A stretch of 51,012 nucleotides of DNA. Origin: Anaerolineales bacterium UBA877. Lineage in GTDB: Bacteria > Chloroflexota > Anaerolineae > Anaerolineales > Villigracilaceae. Shown here piece by piece: positions 42,496-51,011 of the stretch (its first letter is position 1; each line of letters starts with the position of its first letter). The stretch lies in the NCBI GenBank assembly GCA_002294405.1, contig DBFP01000039.1, positions 1 to 51,012 on the forward strand, read 5' to 3'. The notes beneath the pieces are model-generated. The model saw only the letters and a program-made list of their open reading frames with translations. It was not told where the DNA came from and made no database searches. Both the position numbers and the translations under genes were made by a program.

Positions 42496-43935
42496 CTAGA
42501 TCCCAGGGACTCTTCGGGAGTAGAAAATCCAGCGTCCGATGATTTCCTGGGCAAACGCGATGGCAAAGACCAAGATCAAGCTTCCCATGCCAAGAGTCGC
42601 CGGCAGGATTAACACGATCACCGCAGATAGAAATACAGCAAGGAGCAACCCCACCCGCCATAGACTGAGCTTCTTATTCGAGGAGTTCGCAGAAAATAAG
42701 GTTACTGGAATGGCTGCCAAAAATGAAATGATACCTGCCAGGATGACCCTGCGAATGTCAAAATAAGAAGTCCCCGCGGGAAGGAGTATCGCGGTGACCA
42801 TGCACCCCAGACCAATGGTTGAGAGGCCGAACTCGAGCAAGGTGAGTGCCGAATTCCAGGCGGGAATACTGCGAAGTTGATAGACCCGCTGCATGCAGTA
42901 AAGCGCAGTCAACGCACAGATTCCTGTAAAAATACTGAAACCAAACCGAATATAGGGGGGTCCAATATTGAAAATCATCAGTAGTACCAAAATTCCCAAT
43001 AAACCTGCGAATCCGGCAGTGAAAAGGATTTCCCGGCTCAACCACGACTTGCGGAAGTGTTTTAGCGCCCGGTAACTTTTCATGGGCGTTTTAAGGTGGA
43101 TTAATGATACCAACATGGCAATCAGGATTTCCACGCCGACAGCGATCAGGGGGATAATGGTCATCTTTTCGAAAATCTGTTTACCCGTGGATCCAAAATA
43201 AATTAAGAATATGGCGAGATATGAACCAATCGCCATTTGTGCGAAAAGGGTGAACCAAATGAGGGGGATTTCACTCCGGGTAGGTTCTTTCAGTTGATTA
43301 GGTGAAATTTCCTCCCGGTTACCCACATGGGTATCTTCTCCGACCAGTTTTACTCCCGGGTGCGGGATGATAAGAAGATGAGGCTCTGTCCGTGAAAGGC
43401 TGGGCAGCGGAAAAGGATGTTCCTCTCCTGGGATTTTCCACAAGGCCAATCCCTTTTCATCAAGTTCCAGGTCATTTGCATCCACAAGGTCCAGGCACCG
43501 CATGGGACATGCAGCGACGCAAGCCGGAGGCAGACCCTTATCGAGATTGTCATAACACAAGTTGCACTTGGTGATGATGCCAGAGTTTTTATCCATCTGT
43601 GGGGAGTCATACGGGCAAGCCCAGGCGCAATACCCGCACCCAATGCATTCCTTTGCATTTATTAAAACGATACCATCTGGGCGCACATTATATGCATCCA
43701 CGGGACAGACTCCGGCACACTTGGGGTGTACGCAGTGGTTGCACGCGATTGAAAGGTGGTATGCAAAAACAGAGGTCCTCCAGGCTTCTCCGGTTTGGGT
43801 CCAACCACCGCCGGTTACCTCGTAAATGCGCCGCCAGAGAATTCCCGTAGACAGGTTGTTTTTATCCTTGCAGGCGACCTGGCAGGCTTTACAACCTGTG
43901 CATGCACTTTCATCAAACGCGAAAGCGTAGGTCAT
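42496..43935 (-). CDS. Fused iron-sulfur and membrane-anchor subunit (DmsB-DmsC type)
   Basis: This 479-residue protein joins two usual subunits. Residues 1-195 are a four-cluster ferredoxin with CTGCKACQVAC, CNHCVHPKCAGVC, CIGCGYCAWAC and CNLCYDN...CVAAC. Residues about 225-479 hold about eight membrane helices like the DmsC quinol-oxidising anchor. It would pass electrons from menaquinol to the molybdoenzyme. ATG 43935 overlaps the stop of that gene (ATGA), so both are made in step. A longer frame to 44061 only covers the end of the upstream gene. Confidence 0.9.
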   Translation of the reverse strand: MTYAFAFDESACTGCKACQVACKDKNNLSTGILWRRIYEVTGGGWTQTGEAWRTSVFAYHLSIACNHCVHPKCAGVCPVDAYNVRPDGIVLINAKECIGCGYCAWACPYDSPQMDKNSGIITKCNLCYDNLDKGLPPACVAACPMRCLDLVDANDLELDEKGLALWKIPGEEHPFPLPSLSRTEPHLLIIPHPGVKLVGEDTHVGNREEISPNQLKEPTRSEIPLIWFTLFAQMAIGSYLAIFLIYFGSTGKQIFEKMTIIPLIAVGVEILIAMLVSLIHLKTPMKSYRALKHFRKSWLSREILFTAGFAGLLGILVLLMIFNIGPPYIRFGFSIFTGICALTALYCMQRVYQLRSIPAWNSALTLLEFGLSTIGLGCMVTAILLPAGTSYFDIRRVILAGIISFLAAIPVTLFSANSSNKKLSLWRVGLLLAVFLSAVIVLILPATLGMGSLILVFAIAFAQEIIGRWIFYSRRVPGI

Positions 43936-46364
43936 GATGAGCCCCCTCGAGCCCTGGAAATCCGAGGTCCAACTCCAGGTCGCCTTCCTTTGATTGGTAC
44001 GTATTTTTCCACCTGGACCATCATCGTGTGCTGCGCGGTTCCAAATGCAAAAGGAGTCCACCTGTGACTTGTCAGTAAATTGACATTTCCACCGTGGTCA
44101 ACACCGTATTCGTCCGGTTTGTACCAGGCTCCCTGCGGAATATCCACCACACCGGGCATGATCCGCTGGGTGACGCGGCAGGGCAGGACCAGAGCGCCTC
44201 GATCATTAAATACCGTGATTTCATCGCCATCCTTAATTCCCCGGGGAATGGCGTCCACCGGATTGAGGAATACCCGCTGAGGAAAGGCTTCTTCCAGCCA
44301 ATCATTGTTGTCATGGGTTGAATGTACGCGGTGCAAGGTATGATGCCCTATCGCCTGTAATGGGTATTTATCGTTATTAATTGTTGAAGATGATGCTACA
44401 GGCACAGTTGATGAGGATAGAAGGCCAATCTCATTTTTTGTTGGAATATCGGGATTAATCAGGGACTCACTCGGGATGTCATGCTTGCCAGTAGTTCCAG
44501 CGAAGGGACTTTCCCACTCCTGGATATATTTTGGAACTGCAGGTATATTCTCCGGATCGCACAAATCATGCAGTTGCTTGGAGAATATTTCTATCTTTCC
44601 ACTGGGAGTATTTAACGGGAACCTTTCGGGGTCACGCCGAAAATCTTCAAAGGCGATGGCAGGAATGCTCGCCGGACGGGTCCATGCGCCAAGGTTCCGC
44701 TCGATGAACTCCTCCAAGGTTGGTAATCCAGGAAACCGGGTCCTGCGGAATTCATCAAGACATACCCTGACCCATTCTTTCTCATCGCGACCCTCGGTAA
44801 AGGCTTCCCCAATCCCTAATTTCCCAGCCAATTCGGCACAAATGCGGAAGTCGGATTTGCATTCACCCGGGGGCTCGACCAGTTTTGGCTGCAGAATGAC
44901 CTCATCCCCATATTTCCAGCCATCCTCCACCCCCCAGGTCTCGAACTGCGTGCACGCAGGCAGGATGATATCTGCGAACCGTGCGCTGGAGGTCAGAAAA
45001 TTATCCTGGACAACAATGAACTCCACCCTGGTCTCATCGCGTAGGATCTCCATTGTACGATTGAGGTCGGCGTGTTGGTTGACAAGGCAATTGCTTGCCA
45101 CCGCGTATATCAGCTTGATATCATTATCGAGCCGTGTAGACCCGCGCACGCCATCTGCGGAAGTCATTTGTTTCCCACGGAGGCAGGCTTCGGTCCAGAG
45201 AAAGACCGGGATTTCTGATTTCACAGGATTTTCACCCAGGGGGAAAACCGTCCAAAGACTGCCGCCATCCGGAGCTTGCAATCCCAAACCGCTGGCCCAA
45301 CCACCGGGTACACCCACATTCCCTGTGATGGCAGCCAGGACACAGCCCGCACGCACCACCTGTTCACCATAGGCTCTTCGTTGCATCCCATACCCCTGGT
45401 AAAGCACTGATGGCTTAATGGTGGCATATTCGCGGGCAATCCGTGTGATGGTGCCAGCGGGGATCGCAGTAATAGGCTCTGCCCAATGAGGCGTTTTGGG
45501 TTGGCCATCGCGCAGACCGAAAATGTAGTCGCGGTAGCTTTCTGCACCTTCGACCGGCATTTGCTCACAATCTAAACCTACACAATGAGTGCGTACGAAT
45601 TCGGCATCATACAGCTTTTCGGAGAGCATCACATAGGCCATTGCGCTCATCATGGCTGCATCCGTCCCTGGGCGGATGGGAATCCACTCATCGGCCAATG
45701 CGGCCGCGCTCAACGAATGACGCGGGTCAATACAAATCACGCGTGCCCCGGCTTCACGTGCCAGCTTGATGAAATAGTCGCTGTTGGTGCCGTCGCGCAT
45801 CTCGGCGGGGTTCCAGCCCCACATGATTATGTAGCGTGCATTCAGCCAGTCCTGGCGTTGGTTTCCCGTGACAAGGGTGCCATAAACGGTGGGAGTTGCC
45901 AGGTTAGTGGCTGCCCACGAATATGAGTTGTAGATGCCCAGGCAGCCTCCGTATAAGTTCATCAGCCGGCGGGCGACATGAGAGCCGTTAAGCTGGTTGT
46001 AACTGCCTGTACCGTAAGGGACGAAAAGGGCAGACGAACCGTACTGATGCTTGATCCTTTCAAACTGAGCAACCACGGTGTCTAGCGCTTCGTCCCACGA
46101 AATCGGTTGGAACTTTCCATCTCCGCGCCTGCCCACCCTTTTGAGGGGTTTCATCAACCTGTCAGGATGGTACTGCCTGCGTAAATACGCCCGACCACGC
46201 ACGCAGGCTCGCAATTGAGGGGCGGCAAGCGTATCCGGGCGATCATCTGTATCGAGACGGATGATCCTGCCATCCTGAATATGGGCAATAAGCAGGCAGC
46301 GACCTCCGCAGTTATGGGCTGGGCAGCCTACACGAATTTTTTTAACTTCAGGAGCAAGGCTCAT
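43932..46364 (-). CDS. Molybdopterin oxidoreductase of the DMSO reductase family (DmsA-like)
   Basis: This 810-residue enzyme is most like DmsA by motif. A 4Fe-4S cluster motif is near the N-terminus (CPAHNCGGRC and a later RACVRGRAYLRR), then HPDRLMKPLKRVGRRGDGKF and a probable Mo-ligand Ser in YNSYSWAATN. NSDYFIKLAREAGARVICIDPR and the C-terminal dinucleotide-binding domain follow. The substrate could be DMSO, an N-oxide or another oxyanion. No twin-arginine signal precedes the cluster motif, so the protein appears cytoplasmic. A 13-bp inverted repeat covers the start codon. No TorD/DmsD chaperone gene is nearby. Confidence 0.9.
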   Translation of the reverse strand: MSLAPEVKKIRVGCPAHNCGGRCLLIAHIQDGRIIRLDTDDRPDTLAAPQLRACVRGRAYLRRQYHPDRLMKPLKRVGRRGDGKFQPISWDEALDTVVAQFERIKHQYGSSALFVPYGTGSYNQLNGSHVARRLMNLYGGCLGIYNSYSWAATNLATPTVYGTLVTGNQRQDWLNARYIIMWGWNPAEMRDGTNSDYFIKLAREAGARVICIDPRHSLSAAALADEWIPIRPGTDAAMMSAMAYVMLSEKLYDAEFVRTHCVGLDCEQMPVEGAESYRDYIFGLRDGQPKTPHWAEPITAIPAGTITRIAREYATIKPSVLYQGYGMQRRAYGEQVVRAGCVLAAITGNVGVPGGWASGLGLQAPDGGSLWTVFPLGENPVKSEIPVFLWTEACLRGKQMTSADGVRGSTRLDNDIKLIYAVASNCLVNQHADLNRTMEILRDETRVEFIVVQDNFLTSSARFADIILPACTQFETWGVEDGWKYGDEVILQPKLVEPPGECKSDFRICAELAGKLGIGEAFTEGRDEKEWVRVCLDEFRRTRFPGLPTLEEFIERNLGAWTRPASIPAIAFEDFRRDPERFPLNTPSGKIEIFSKQLHDLCDPENIPAVPKYIQEWESPFAGTTGKHDIPSESLINPDIPTKNEIGLLSSSTVPVASSSTINNDKYPLQAIGHHTLHRVHSTHDNNDWLEEAFPQRVFLNPVDAIPRGIKDGDEITVFNDRGALVLPCRVTQRIMPGVVDIPQGAWYKPDEYGVDHGGNVNLLTSHRWTPFAFGTAQHTMMVQVEKYVPIKGRRPGVGPRISRARGGSS

Positions 46365-46391
46365 ATCCTATAGTGTAGAGGATATGAGCCT
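46357..46391. promoter_or_regulatory. 13-bp inverted repeat at the start of the molybdoenzyme gene
   Basis: AGGCTCATATCCT (46357-46369) and AGGATATGAGCCT (46379-46391), separated by 9 bases, are perfect complements. The start codon lies in one arm (46364-46362 on the minus strand). It could be an operator, or an RNA hairpin that hides the start codon. Confidence 0.6.
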
Positions 46392-46520
46392 GGAGGGGAA
46401 GTGTTGGATGTAATTATCTTTGTTCGGATGCTAGGTGGATATTGATCCGTCGGGTGTTTTGCCAACGCATTGATAAAACTCGGTTCAACCATGATCGGAA
46501 ATCGAATCAGGTATTTCGTC

Positions 46521-47591
46521 CTATTTTGACCGCCGCATACATTTCAACCCTTCCTGGTTGGTCCAGTAAAGGTTGTTTTTATCCACTGCCAAGTTATTTG
46601 AATCATAACTAATATTGAGAACTGAGATTTTACCGGAATCAATATTTGCGAACTTGCCACCCATGCAGCCACCAATCGTGTAAAGATACGGTTCGGCTAC
46701 CCCAACTCCACTCTGTGAACCTTCCTGGGTCAAGATAATATGCGCTGTTCCACCAGATTCGGGGAAACTGATCATATATACTCTATTATCGGTACAGGAA
46801 ATCATTCCAGGATAATTCTCCACAGTAAATATAAATATGATCACATTGTTATATTCCTGGATGACCGGGCCGACGAAATAAACTGATCTTTCATCCCGCA
46901 AACCTATGTGAAGGTCTTGGAGCAATTGACCGGTTGTGATTAAAATCCTTGGTCTTTGGTCCTGTTGGTCCAGGATGCCAAGCCAATCTCCACCCCCCAG
47001 GTAGATTTTCCCATTCACGATGGAGATATTATTGAAATGTTCCAGCCCCGAAACCACCTTTTGAGGTTCCCCTCCTTTTTTGGGCATGCGGAGGATGGTT
47101 TTAGTCTCGTAAATCATCCAGTATAAATAATCAGCGTCCATGCTGAACTGCATCATCGATTCACTGGCCTGCAACAACTCGGTGACCTCCCCGCCACGTT
47201 TGTTCACTTTTAGTAATTTAAAGTCAGGTCCAGGCTGCCAGGACCCTTCCACCCAGTACACGGAATCATTATCCACCAGAATGCCATATGGATCCGATCG
47301 CAAAACAGCCAGCTCCTGGACCTTTCCGGTTATCTTCGACATCTTCATGACAGAACCCGGATTCCCACGCCTAAGCCAGTAAAGGGATTGACCATCACTG
47401 GTCAGGCTGGCGATTGGAGCGATCGGAGCGAGAAGGACCGGATCATCGCTTTGGCAAATATCGATGGGACCAGCTTGCCGGGTGAGTGAAATTCCCTGCA
47501 AATTCAACGTGATTCCAACACCAACCCCGATTAAAACAACTGCTATGATGATCAGAAACCAACCCCGCCTATATACAGGTTTTATGCTCAT
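46521..47591 (-). CDS. Membrane-anchored beta-propeller-like protein
   Basis: This 356-residue protein has a short basic N-terminus and one membrane helix (about residues 10-30), then repeated blades marked by LYW or VYW: QSLYWLRRG, DSVYWVEG, DYLYWMIY, GKIYLGGG, RSVYFVG and NNLYWTNQEG. This resembles the DUF5050 or YWTD-type propeller found on extracellular proteins. The role is unknown, perhaps binding. ATG 47591 with AAAGG upstream is chosen; the frame extends into the ABC-F gene without reason. It lies 46 bases after the ABC-F stop and may share its transcript. Confidence 0.75.
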   Translation of the reverse strand: MSIKPVYRRGWFLIIIAVVLIGVGVGITLNLQGISLTRQAGPIDICQSDDPVLLAPIAPIASLTSDGQSLYWLRRGNPGSVMKMSKITGKVQELAVLRSDPYGILVDNDSVYWVEGSWQPGPDFKLLKVNKRGGEVTELLQASESMMQFSMDADYLYWMIYETKTILRMPKKGGEPQKVVSGLEHFNNISIVNGKIYLGGGDWLGILDQQDQRPRILITTGQLLQDLHIGLRDERSVYFVGPVIQEYNNVIIFIFTVENYPGMISCTDNRVYMISFPESGGTAHIILTQEGSQSGVGVAEPYLYTIGGCMGGKFANIDSGKISVLNISYDSNNLAVDKNNLYWTNQEGLKCMRRSK

Positions 47592-47637
47592 ATCAAGACC
47601 TTTCTCTTGGATAAACTTGGTTTTAGAAGAGAGGACT

Positions 47638-49254
47638 CTAATTATTAGCCCTTTGAATAATCCTCCCATCCTGCACGGCCCATGTGTCAGTTGCAAACTG
47701 CATAATGAAAAAACGATCGTGGACAACTGCCAGGATAGTTCCAGTATATTTCGCAAGAGCCTGTTCAAAGCGTGCCCGCGAGGGGATGTCCAGGTGATTG
47801 ATGGGTTCATCCAATAACAGGAAGGTGCATCCTTGTGCTACCAACAGGGCTAATTCCAGTCGAGAGCGTTCACCATAACTCAAGGTCCCGGTCGGTCGCA
47901 ATGGATCGTCTCCACTAAAGAGGTAGAAATGCAGGAAGTGGCGCGCCTCGGTCTGGTTGAACACTCCAGCGCTGCGAATAATATCCAAAGGACTTTTAGA
48001 GAGGTCGAGCCGTTCCTGCTCCTGTGTCATGTACCCGATTTTAGTAGAGGGGCTAACCCGCATTGACCCGTGAATTGGATTTAATTTTCCAGCGATGGTG
48101 CGCAGTAATGTCGTTTTCCCGCAGCCATTTGGACCTGTTAGTGCGATTCTTTGCCCACCCCCTATATGAAGCCGGAGCCCGGTCAACAAGGGTACACAAC
48201 CGGGATAACCAATGGACAGGTTTTCTGCCATCAGCACATCCCGGCTGACATGCGCGGGGGCAGCAAAATCGAGCTTGAGCTGCCAGGAGGGACGGGGATG
48301 TTCGACCAAATCTTCCGATTTAAGCAGACGGTTCAATTTCTTTTCGCGTGACAATGCCTTCCTGGCAACTTTCTTGGCATAGCGCCTCACTCCAGGTTCT
48401 CTTGAAGTAGTTGTCAATTCGACATTCAGGGCTTGCTGCTTTGTTCGGACTATATCCTGGCGCATGCGGCGGATTTCAGCCTGCTGCGTATTATAGACGA
48501 GCAATTGGTGCTCCTGCTCTAACATTTTTTGCCCGGCATATTGGCTGTAATTTCCGGAGAAAGAGCGTAATCCATGTGTAGATGGATTGAGTTCAAGAAT
48601 CGTCGTAATTGTATTGTCCAAAAATGCACGGTCATGGGAAACGATAAGGGCTGCACCACGGTAGCGGTGGAGCCAGTTCTCCAGCCACTCCAGCATGAGG
48701 ATATCGAGATGGTTGGTGGGTTCATCAAGCAGCAGTAACTGGGGGGATTGGAGCAGGAGGCGTGCCAACTGCAGGCGCGTTTTTTGCCCACCACTCAATG
48801 CCCCAACGGGATGGGCTGGGGGAATGCCTGCCAACCCGAGTGGGATGAGGAACTCTGCTGGCTGGACATCGATGGTCGACAGTCTCTCGAGGGCATCGGT
48901 GTATCGAGTTTGAAGATTAATATTCGAGGGATTTTGTGCCAGTGCAGCTGCCAATTCACCCACCTCGGTATCCGGATTCATACCCGAGGGAGAAATACAT
49001 GCTTCAGCAATGGTCAGGGAGGGTTCGAGGTCAAAGCCCTGCGACAGGTATCCGATGCGCAGATCCGAACGGGTTTGTGACACGGTGCCGGAATCTGGAA
49101 TTTCCAACCCGCTGAGAATGCGCATTAGCGTGGTCTTGCCGCAGCCATTGGGACCGATCAGGCCGAGGCGGTCATGGGAGGAAATGCTGAAGGAAACATC
49201 ATGAAGAACAGTGTGGAGACCGTAAGTTTTTCTTATTGAGTGTACAGAGAGCAT
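47638..49254 (-). CDS. ABC-F family ATPase
   Basis: This 538-residue protein has two ABC domains and no membrane part, typical of ABC-F proteins that act in the ribosomal E site. Walker A GPNGCGKTT occurs at about 34-42 and again in the second domain. Signature motifs are LSGGQKTRLQLARLL with LLLDEPTNHLD, and LSYGERSRLELALL with LLLDEPINHLD. The interdomain linker (about 245-310) is Arg/Lys-rich and coiled-coil-like. Some ABC-F proteins protect against ribosome-targeting antibiotics. ATG 49254 with AAAGGA is the start. Its leader carries an uORF and a terminator. Confidence 0.92.
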   Translation of the reverse strand: MLSVHSIRKTYGLHTVLHDVSFSISSHDRLGLIGPNGCGKTTLMRILSGLEIPDSGTVSQTRSDLRIGYLSQGFDLEPSLTIAEACISPSGMNPDTEVGELAAALAQNPSNINLQTRYTDALERLSTIDVQPAEFLIPLGLAGIPPAHPVGALSGGQKTRLQLARLLLQSPQLLLLDEPTNHLDILMLEWLENWLHRYRGAALIVSHDRAFLDNTITTILELNPSTHGLRSFSGNYSQYAGQKMLEQEHQLLVYNTQQAEIRRMRQDIVRTKQQALNVELTTTSREPGVRRYAKKVARKALSREKKLNRLLKSEDLVEHPRPSWQLKLDFAAPAHVSRDVLMAENLSIGYPGCVPLLTGLRLHIGGGQRIALTGPNGCGKTTLLRTIAGKLNPIHGSMRVSPSTKIGYMTQEQERLDLSKSPLDIIRSAGVFNQTEARHFLHFYLFSGDDPLRPTGTLSYGERSRLELALLVAQGCTFLLLDEPINHLDIPSRARFEQALAKYTGTILAVVHDRFFIMQFATDTWAVQDGRIIQRANN

Positions 49255-49269
49255 AGACAATCCTTTAAT

Positions 49270-49295
49270 TGAAAACCGGGGGCAAACGCCCCCGG
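49270..49295 (-). terminator. Terminator in the ABC-F leader
   Basis: CCGGGGGC-GTTT-GCCCCCGG followed by TTTTC on the minus strand, 16 bases before the ABC-F ATG. It may stop read-through from the PD40 gene, and it is the terminator half of the proposed attenuator. Confidence 0.75.
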
Positions 49296-49303
49296 CCGGA
49301 ATC

Positions 49304-49341
49304 AAAACCAGCGGGTTGGGTTGCCCGAAAACGTTGGTTTT
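49304..49341 (-). promoter_or_regulatory. Hairpin between uORF and terminator in the ABC-F leader
   Basis: On the minus strand AAAACCA (49341-49335) pairs with TGGTTTT (49310-49304), and inside it CGGG (49327-49324) pairs with CCCG (49315-49312). The hairpin begins one base after the uORF stop codon, where a stalled ribosome would disturb it. Confidence 0.5.
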
Positions 49342-49359
49342 TTACTGGATGTCTGTCAT
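49342..49359 (-). CDS. Five-codon leader peptide MTDIQ upstream of ABC-F
   Basis: ATG ACA GAC ATC CAG TAA is preceded by AGGAG (49372-49368) with an 8-base spacer, a very good ribosome-binding site. It lies about 26 bases after the predicted transcription start and just before a hairpin and a terminator. Short translated leaders of this kind sense ribosome stalling by antibiotics in front of ABC-F genes of Firmicutes. That it is translated is inference. Confidence 0.5.
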   Translation of the reverse strand: MTDIQ

Positions 49360-49391
49360 TCCTTATGCTCCTGAAAAAAAACGGCAAAGAA

Positions 49392-49400
49392 ATTATATCA
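49392..49400 (-). promoter_or_regulatory. Extended -10 promoter of the ABC-F gene
   Basis: On the minus strand TGA-TATAAT is a perfect extended -10 element overlapping the stop codon of the PD40 gene. Transcription would start near 49385. No good -35 box is seen. Confidence 0.6.
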
Positions 49401-51011
49401 TGGCTGGTAAGGTTCCAGCCAATACGCACTGCCATCGCCTTCGGCGGTCCAGCCCATGCCCCCAGGGATTGCGGTATTGGCAACCTTCCAGAACACCAGC
49501 CCGTTGGCACACACCGGTCCCTCCAGCAGATCCAGGATCGCGCCGGGGAAGATCTGAAAGATGATCTTCTCCCCAGTGCCTGGACCGGAGCGAACCCGGT
49601 TGGGGGGGTCGCTCGGTCCGCCCATCACCTTGGCCGGCTCTCCTGCGGTCAGGCGCGACCACCCGCTTGTGCAGTCGGGGAGCTTGACGATCGGGCTGGT
49701 TCGGGTCGGTGACCAGGCTGGCAATGCTCCCTTTTCCAGCACCTGCTGCCTGGCTCCGGTACTGACCTTGGTGATATTAACCGGGGATATTCGCCAATAT
49801 CCTTCGTCGATCAGAAATGACTGGAAGCCATACCCCACATACTCCCCATCCGGTGACCAGCTTACATTTCCTTGCACCCAATCGAAGGGGACTTTCAAGG
49901 TATGACCGGTTATATTGCGCACCTTGGCATCGGCAACTGTCAGGATGTAGATCTGGTCTCCATAGACAAAGGCGATCGATTTGCTGTCCGGTGACCAGGC
50001 GAAGAAGTCCAGTGGTTCTCCCAGGAGAAGATGGGAGCTACTACCATCAGATTTCATGACCGAGAACCCCTCCTCGTTGTCACTGAAGGCAATCCACTCC
50101 CCATCCGGAGACCAGGCGAGTGACTGGCCCATGGCTGACAAGGTGGTCGTCGCGCCATTAATATGATCCGAAATGTACAGGTGGGATCCATCCCCATAGC
50201 ATATGTAGGCAACATAACGCCCGAAGGGTGACCAAACCGGGGATGCACATTCCCGGCTGCTGTTGTTGACCTTGTGAGGATTCGATCCGTCGACACCAAC
50301 CACGTAAATATCCCCGAAGCCGTCCTCGGCATAGGCAACAAATTGCCCGTCCGGTGAGAAGACCGGGGCACCGTAAGTTGCGGCAGCCTGGAGCGGTTCG
50401 AAAGCCCGTTGACCGTTGGTGGAAAGGACGAACATCTTTTTCGCCAGGGTGGTCACGATGTTCTGTCCATCCAAGGACCAGGAGAGCCAGCGTGGAGTGT
50501 CAAAGCGTCCCAGCGGGTTCCTCAATTCATGCGGGTTCGTACCATCCGCGTTCACCATCCAGACCCAATCTTCAGCGATGTAGGCGATCTGACCAAGTCC
50601 AGCGAGGTCAGACAACATGAATGAAGAGCCTGTCCCCGGTTCGGGAGTAACACTGGCTAAAGTGGCGGGTATCGGGAAGGCAGTTGGTTCGCTGTTGGGA
50701 TCGTGTGACAGGTAACGGACATATTTATTATCTTCGTAGCCATATTCAGCCACCCAACCGGCTCCCCCGGGGATGGTTCCATTCTCGACATTCCAAAACA
50801 CGATCCTTTCTGATGTATTGTCCGTACAATAGGGTCCACCGATGACCTTAAGCTTGGCATCCATGTCCAGATAGGCGATCACGGTACCATTGGATCCCTG
50901 TTTATCATAAACCCGTAATCCCTTGATACCTTGTACCACGTAGGCAGATTGAAACTTGTATAATGCTGTTTGACCACTGGCACAATTGCTCGGGTTCAAC
51001 CAGCGTTTCTT
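49398..51011 (-). CDS. PD40/TolB-like propeller protein with flanking SH3-like domains, 5' end outside the window
   Basis: The frame is open to the window edge, so the N-terminus is missing. About 537 residues are visible. A central six- to seven-bladed propeller shows repeated WSPDG-type PD40 motifs (FSPDGQFVAYAEDG, WSPFGRYVAYICYG, WSPDGEWIAFSDN, WSPDSKSIAFVYG, WSPDGEYVGYGF). Similar modules flank it: GGPYC...FWNVENGTIPGGAGWVAEYG near the visible start and EGPVC...FWKVANTAIPGGMGWTAEGD at the end. These look like SH3b-like cell-wall or ligand-binding domains. Probably exported, but the signal peptide would lie outside the window. Confidence 0.85.
   Translation of the reverse strand, partial: KKRWLNPSNCASGQTALYKFQSAYVVQGIKGLRVYDKQGSNGTVIAYLDMDAKLKVIGGPYCTDNTSERIVFWNVENGTIPGGAGWVAEYGYEDNKYVRYLSHDPNSEPTAFPIPATLASVTPEPGTGSSFMLSDLAGLGQIAYIAEDWVWMVNADGTNPHELRNPLGRFDTPRWLSWSLDGQNIVTTLAKKMFVLSTNGQRAFEPLQAAATYGAPVFSPDGQFVAYAEDGFGDIYVVGVDGSNPHKVNNSSRECASPVWSPFGRYVAYICYGDGSHLYISDHINGATTTLSAMGQSLAWSPDGEWIAFSDNEEGFSVMKSDGSSSHLLLGEPLDFFAWSPDSKSIAFVYGDQIYILTVADAKVRNITGHTLKVPFDWVQGNVSWSPDGEYVGYGFQSFLIDEGYWRISPVNITKVSTGARQQVLEKGALPAWSPTRTSPIVKLPDCTSGWSRLTAGEPAKVMGGPSDPPNRVRSGPGTGEKIIFQIFPGAILDLLEGPVCANGLVFWKVANTAIPGGMGWTAEGDGSAYWLEPYQP

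Noticed and set aside
44476..45372. Plus-strand open frame of 298 codons inside the molybdoenzyme gene
   Set aside because: It is antisense to a clear DMSO-reductase-family gene, has no ribosome-binding site and shows low-complexity Ser/Arg composition typical of shadow frames.
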